From positions 1 through 6,869 of the forward strand of contig JADGQQ010000094.1 in assembly GCA_017881645.1 (NCBI GenBank): a stretch of 6,869 nt of DNA, read 5' to 3'. The notes under the pieces are model-generated. The model was not told where the DNA came from, did not search any database, and saw only the letters and a list, made by a program, of their open reading frames with translations. The position numbers and the translations under genes were made by a program. The DNA is from Clostridia bacterium. Its GTDB lineage: Bacteria; Bacillota; Clostridia; Saccharofermentanales; Saccharofermentanaceae. Shown here one piece after another: positions 6,586 to 6,869 of the stretch. Each line of letters opens with the position of its first letter. The stretch's first letter is position 1.

Positions 6586-6869
6586 TTACATGAGCGAAAA
6601 TAGATCGATCTGAGAGGATTGCGGCAAGTGATTGATGCAGCCCGTCGACACCAGCTTTTCAAGCGCTGCCGGTCCGATGCCGCTGCGTCTGGCCAGATCG
6701 TCTCTCGTTTTGAAAGGACCTCCTGCACGTGCGGAGACAATGCCGGAAGCGATTGCAGAACTGATCGTCGGTATGGCATTGAGCGGCGGCCGGATTTTTT
6801 TGTCGCCGGCTTTCAGAAAACGCAGTGCATCCGAATGGTCAATATCAAAAGGAAGAAATTCGATGCCGC
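6586..6869 (-). CDS. polC: DNA polymerase III PolC-type, C-terminal 93 residues (gene runs off right edge)
   Basis: PolC is the large replicative DNA polymerase of Bacillota. Only its C-terminal end is present, and the frame is open to the right edge. The fragment starts GIEFLPFDIDHSDALRF, continues with a helix-hairpin-helix-like stretch (PPLNAIPTISSAIASGIVSA at fragment residues 27-46, then FKTRDDLARRSGI at 52-64) and ends with CINHLPQSSQIDLFSLM. This matches my memory of PolC ends, which carry a PPFNALPGLG-like segment and finish in a QLSLF-type sliding-clamp-binding pentapeptide. Here the pentapeptide is QIDLF at 6598-6612, followed by three extra residues (SLM) before the TAA stop at 6588-6586. 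DnaE is less likely, because this HhH segment plus terminal clamp motif is a PolC arrangement. The catalytic and exonuclease domains are outside the window and cannot be assessed. Confidence 0.92.
   Translation of the reverse strand, partial: GIEFLPFDIDHSDALRFLKAGDKKIRPPLNAIPTISSAIASGIVSARAGGPFKTRDDLARRSGIGPAALEKLVSTGCINHLPQSSQIDLFSLM

Overview
The window is a densely packed run of bacterial housekeeping genes, all on the minus strand. Five genes are complete and two are cut by the window edges. Reading in the direction of transcription (right to left), the order is polC (3' end only), priA, def, fmt, rsmB, rlmN and a PP2C-type phosphatase, prpC/stp (5' part only). The two edge genes are open at the window ends and were recognised by translating the minus strand directly.

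The organism is very probably a member of the Bacillota (Firmicutes). PolC-type DNA polymerase III is characteristic of that phylum, and priA-def-fmt-rsmB-rlmN-prpC is the conserved order known from Bacillus subtilis, where prkC and rsgA follow. A Clostridia affiliation is an inference: base composition is fairly balanced, the deformylase zinc motif is preceded by Cys rather than Gln, and polC sits directly before priA instead of the coaBC/rpoZ neighbours seen in Bacillus. I cannot name a genus.

Region by region: 6586-6869 is the last 93 codons of polC. 6531-6585 is a 55-bp spacer with a perfect TATAAT on the minus strand and the priA ribosome binding site. 4293-6530 is priA (replication restart helicase). 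4255-4292 is a 38-bp spacer holding the def ribosome binding site. 1-4254 is a coupled block, def-fmt-rsmB-rlmN-prpC, in which every junction is a 4-nt stop/start overlap (TTGA once, then ATGA three times). The largest non-coding gap is 55 bp, and I see no RNA gene, mobile element, CRISPR array or convincing terminator.

The genes work together as follows. Fmt formylates initiator Met-tRNA and Def removes the formyl group from new proteins. RsmB and RlmN are predicted to methylate 16S and 23S rRNA. The phosphatase is expected to oppose a PASTA-type Ser/Thr kinase encoded just beyond the left edge. PolC and PriA serve replication and its restart. I found no evidence of a previously undescribed system. 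The points worth a second look are modest: a DEEQ helicase box in PriA, the unbroken chain of coupled overlaps including a TTG start, the polC-priA junction, and a divergent Fmt C-terminus.
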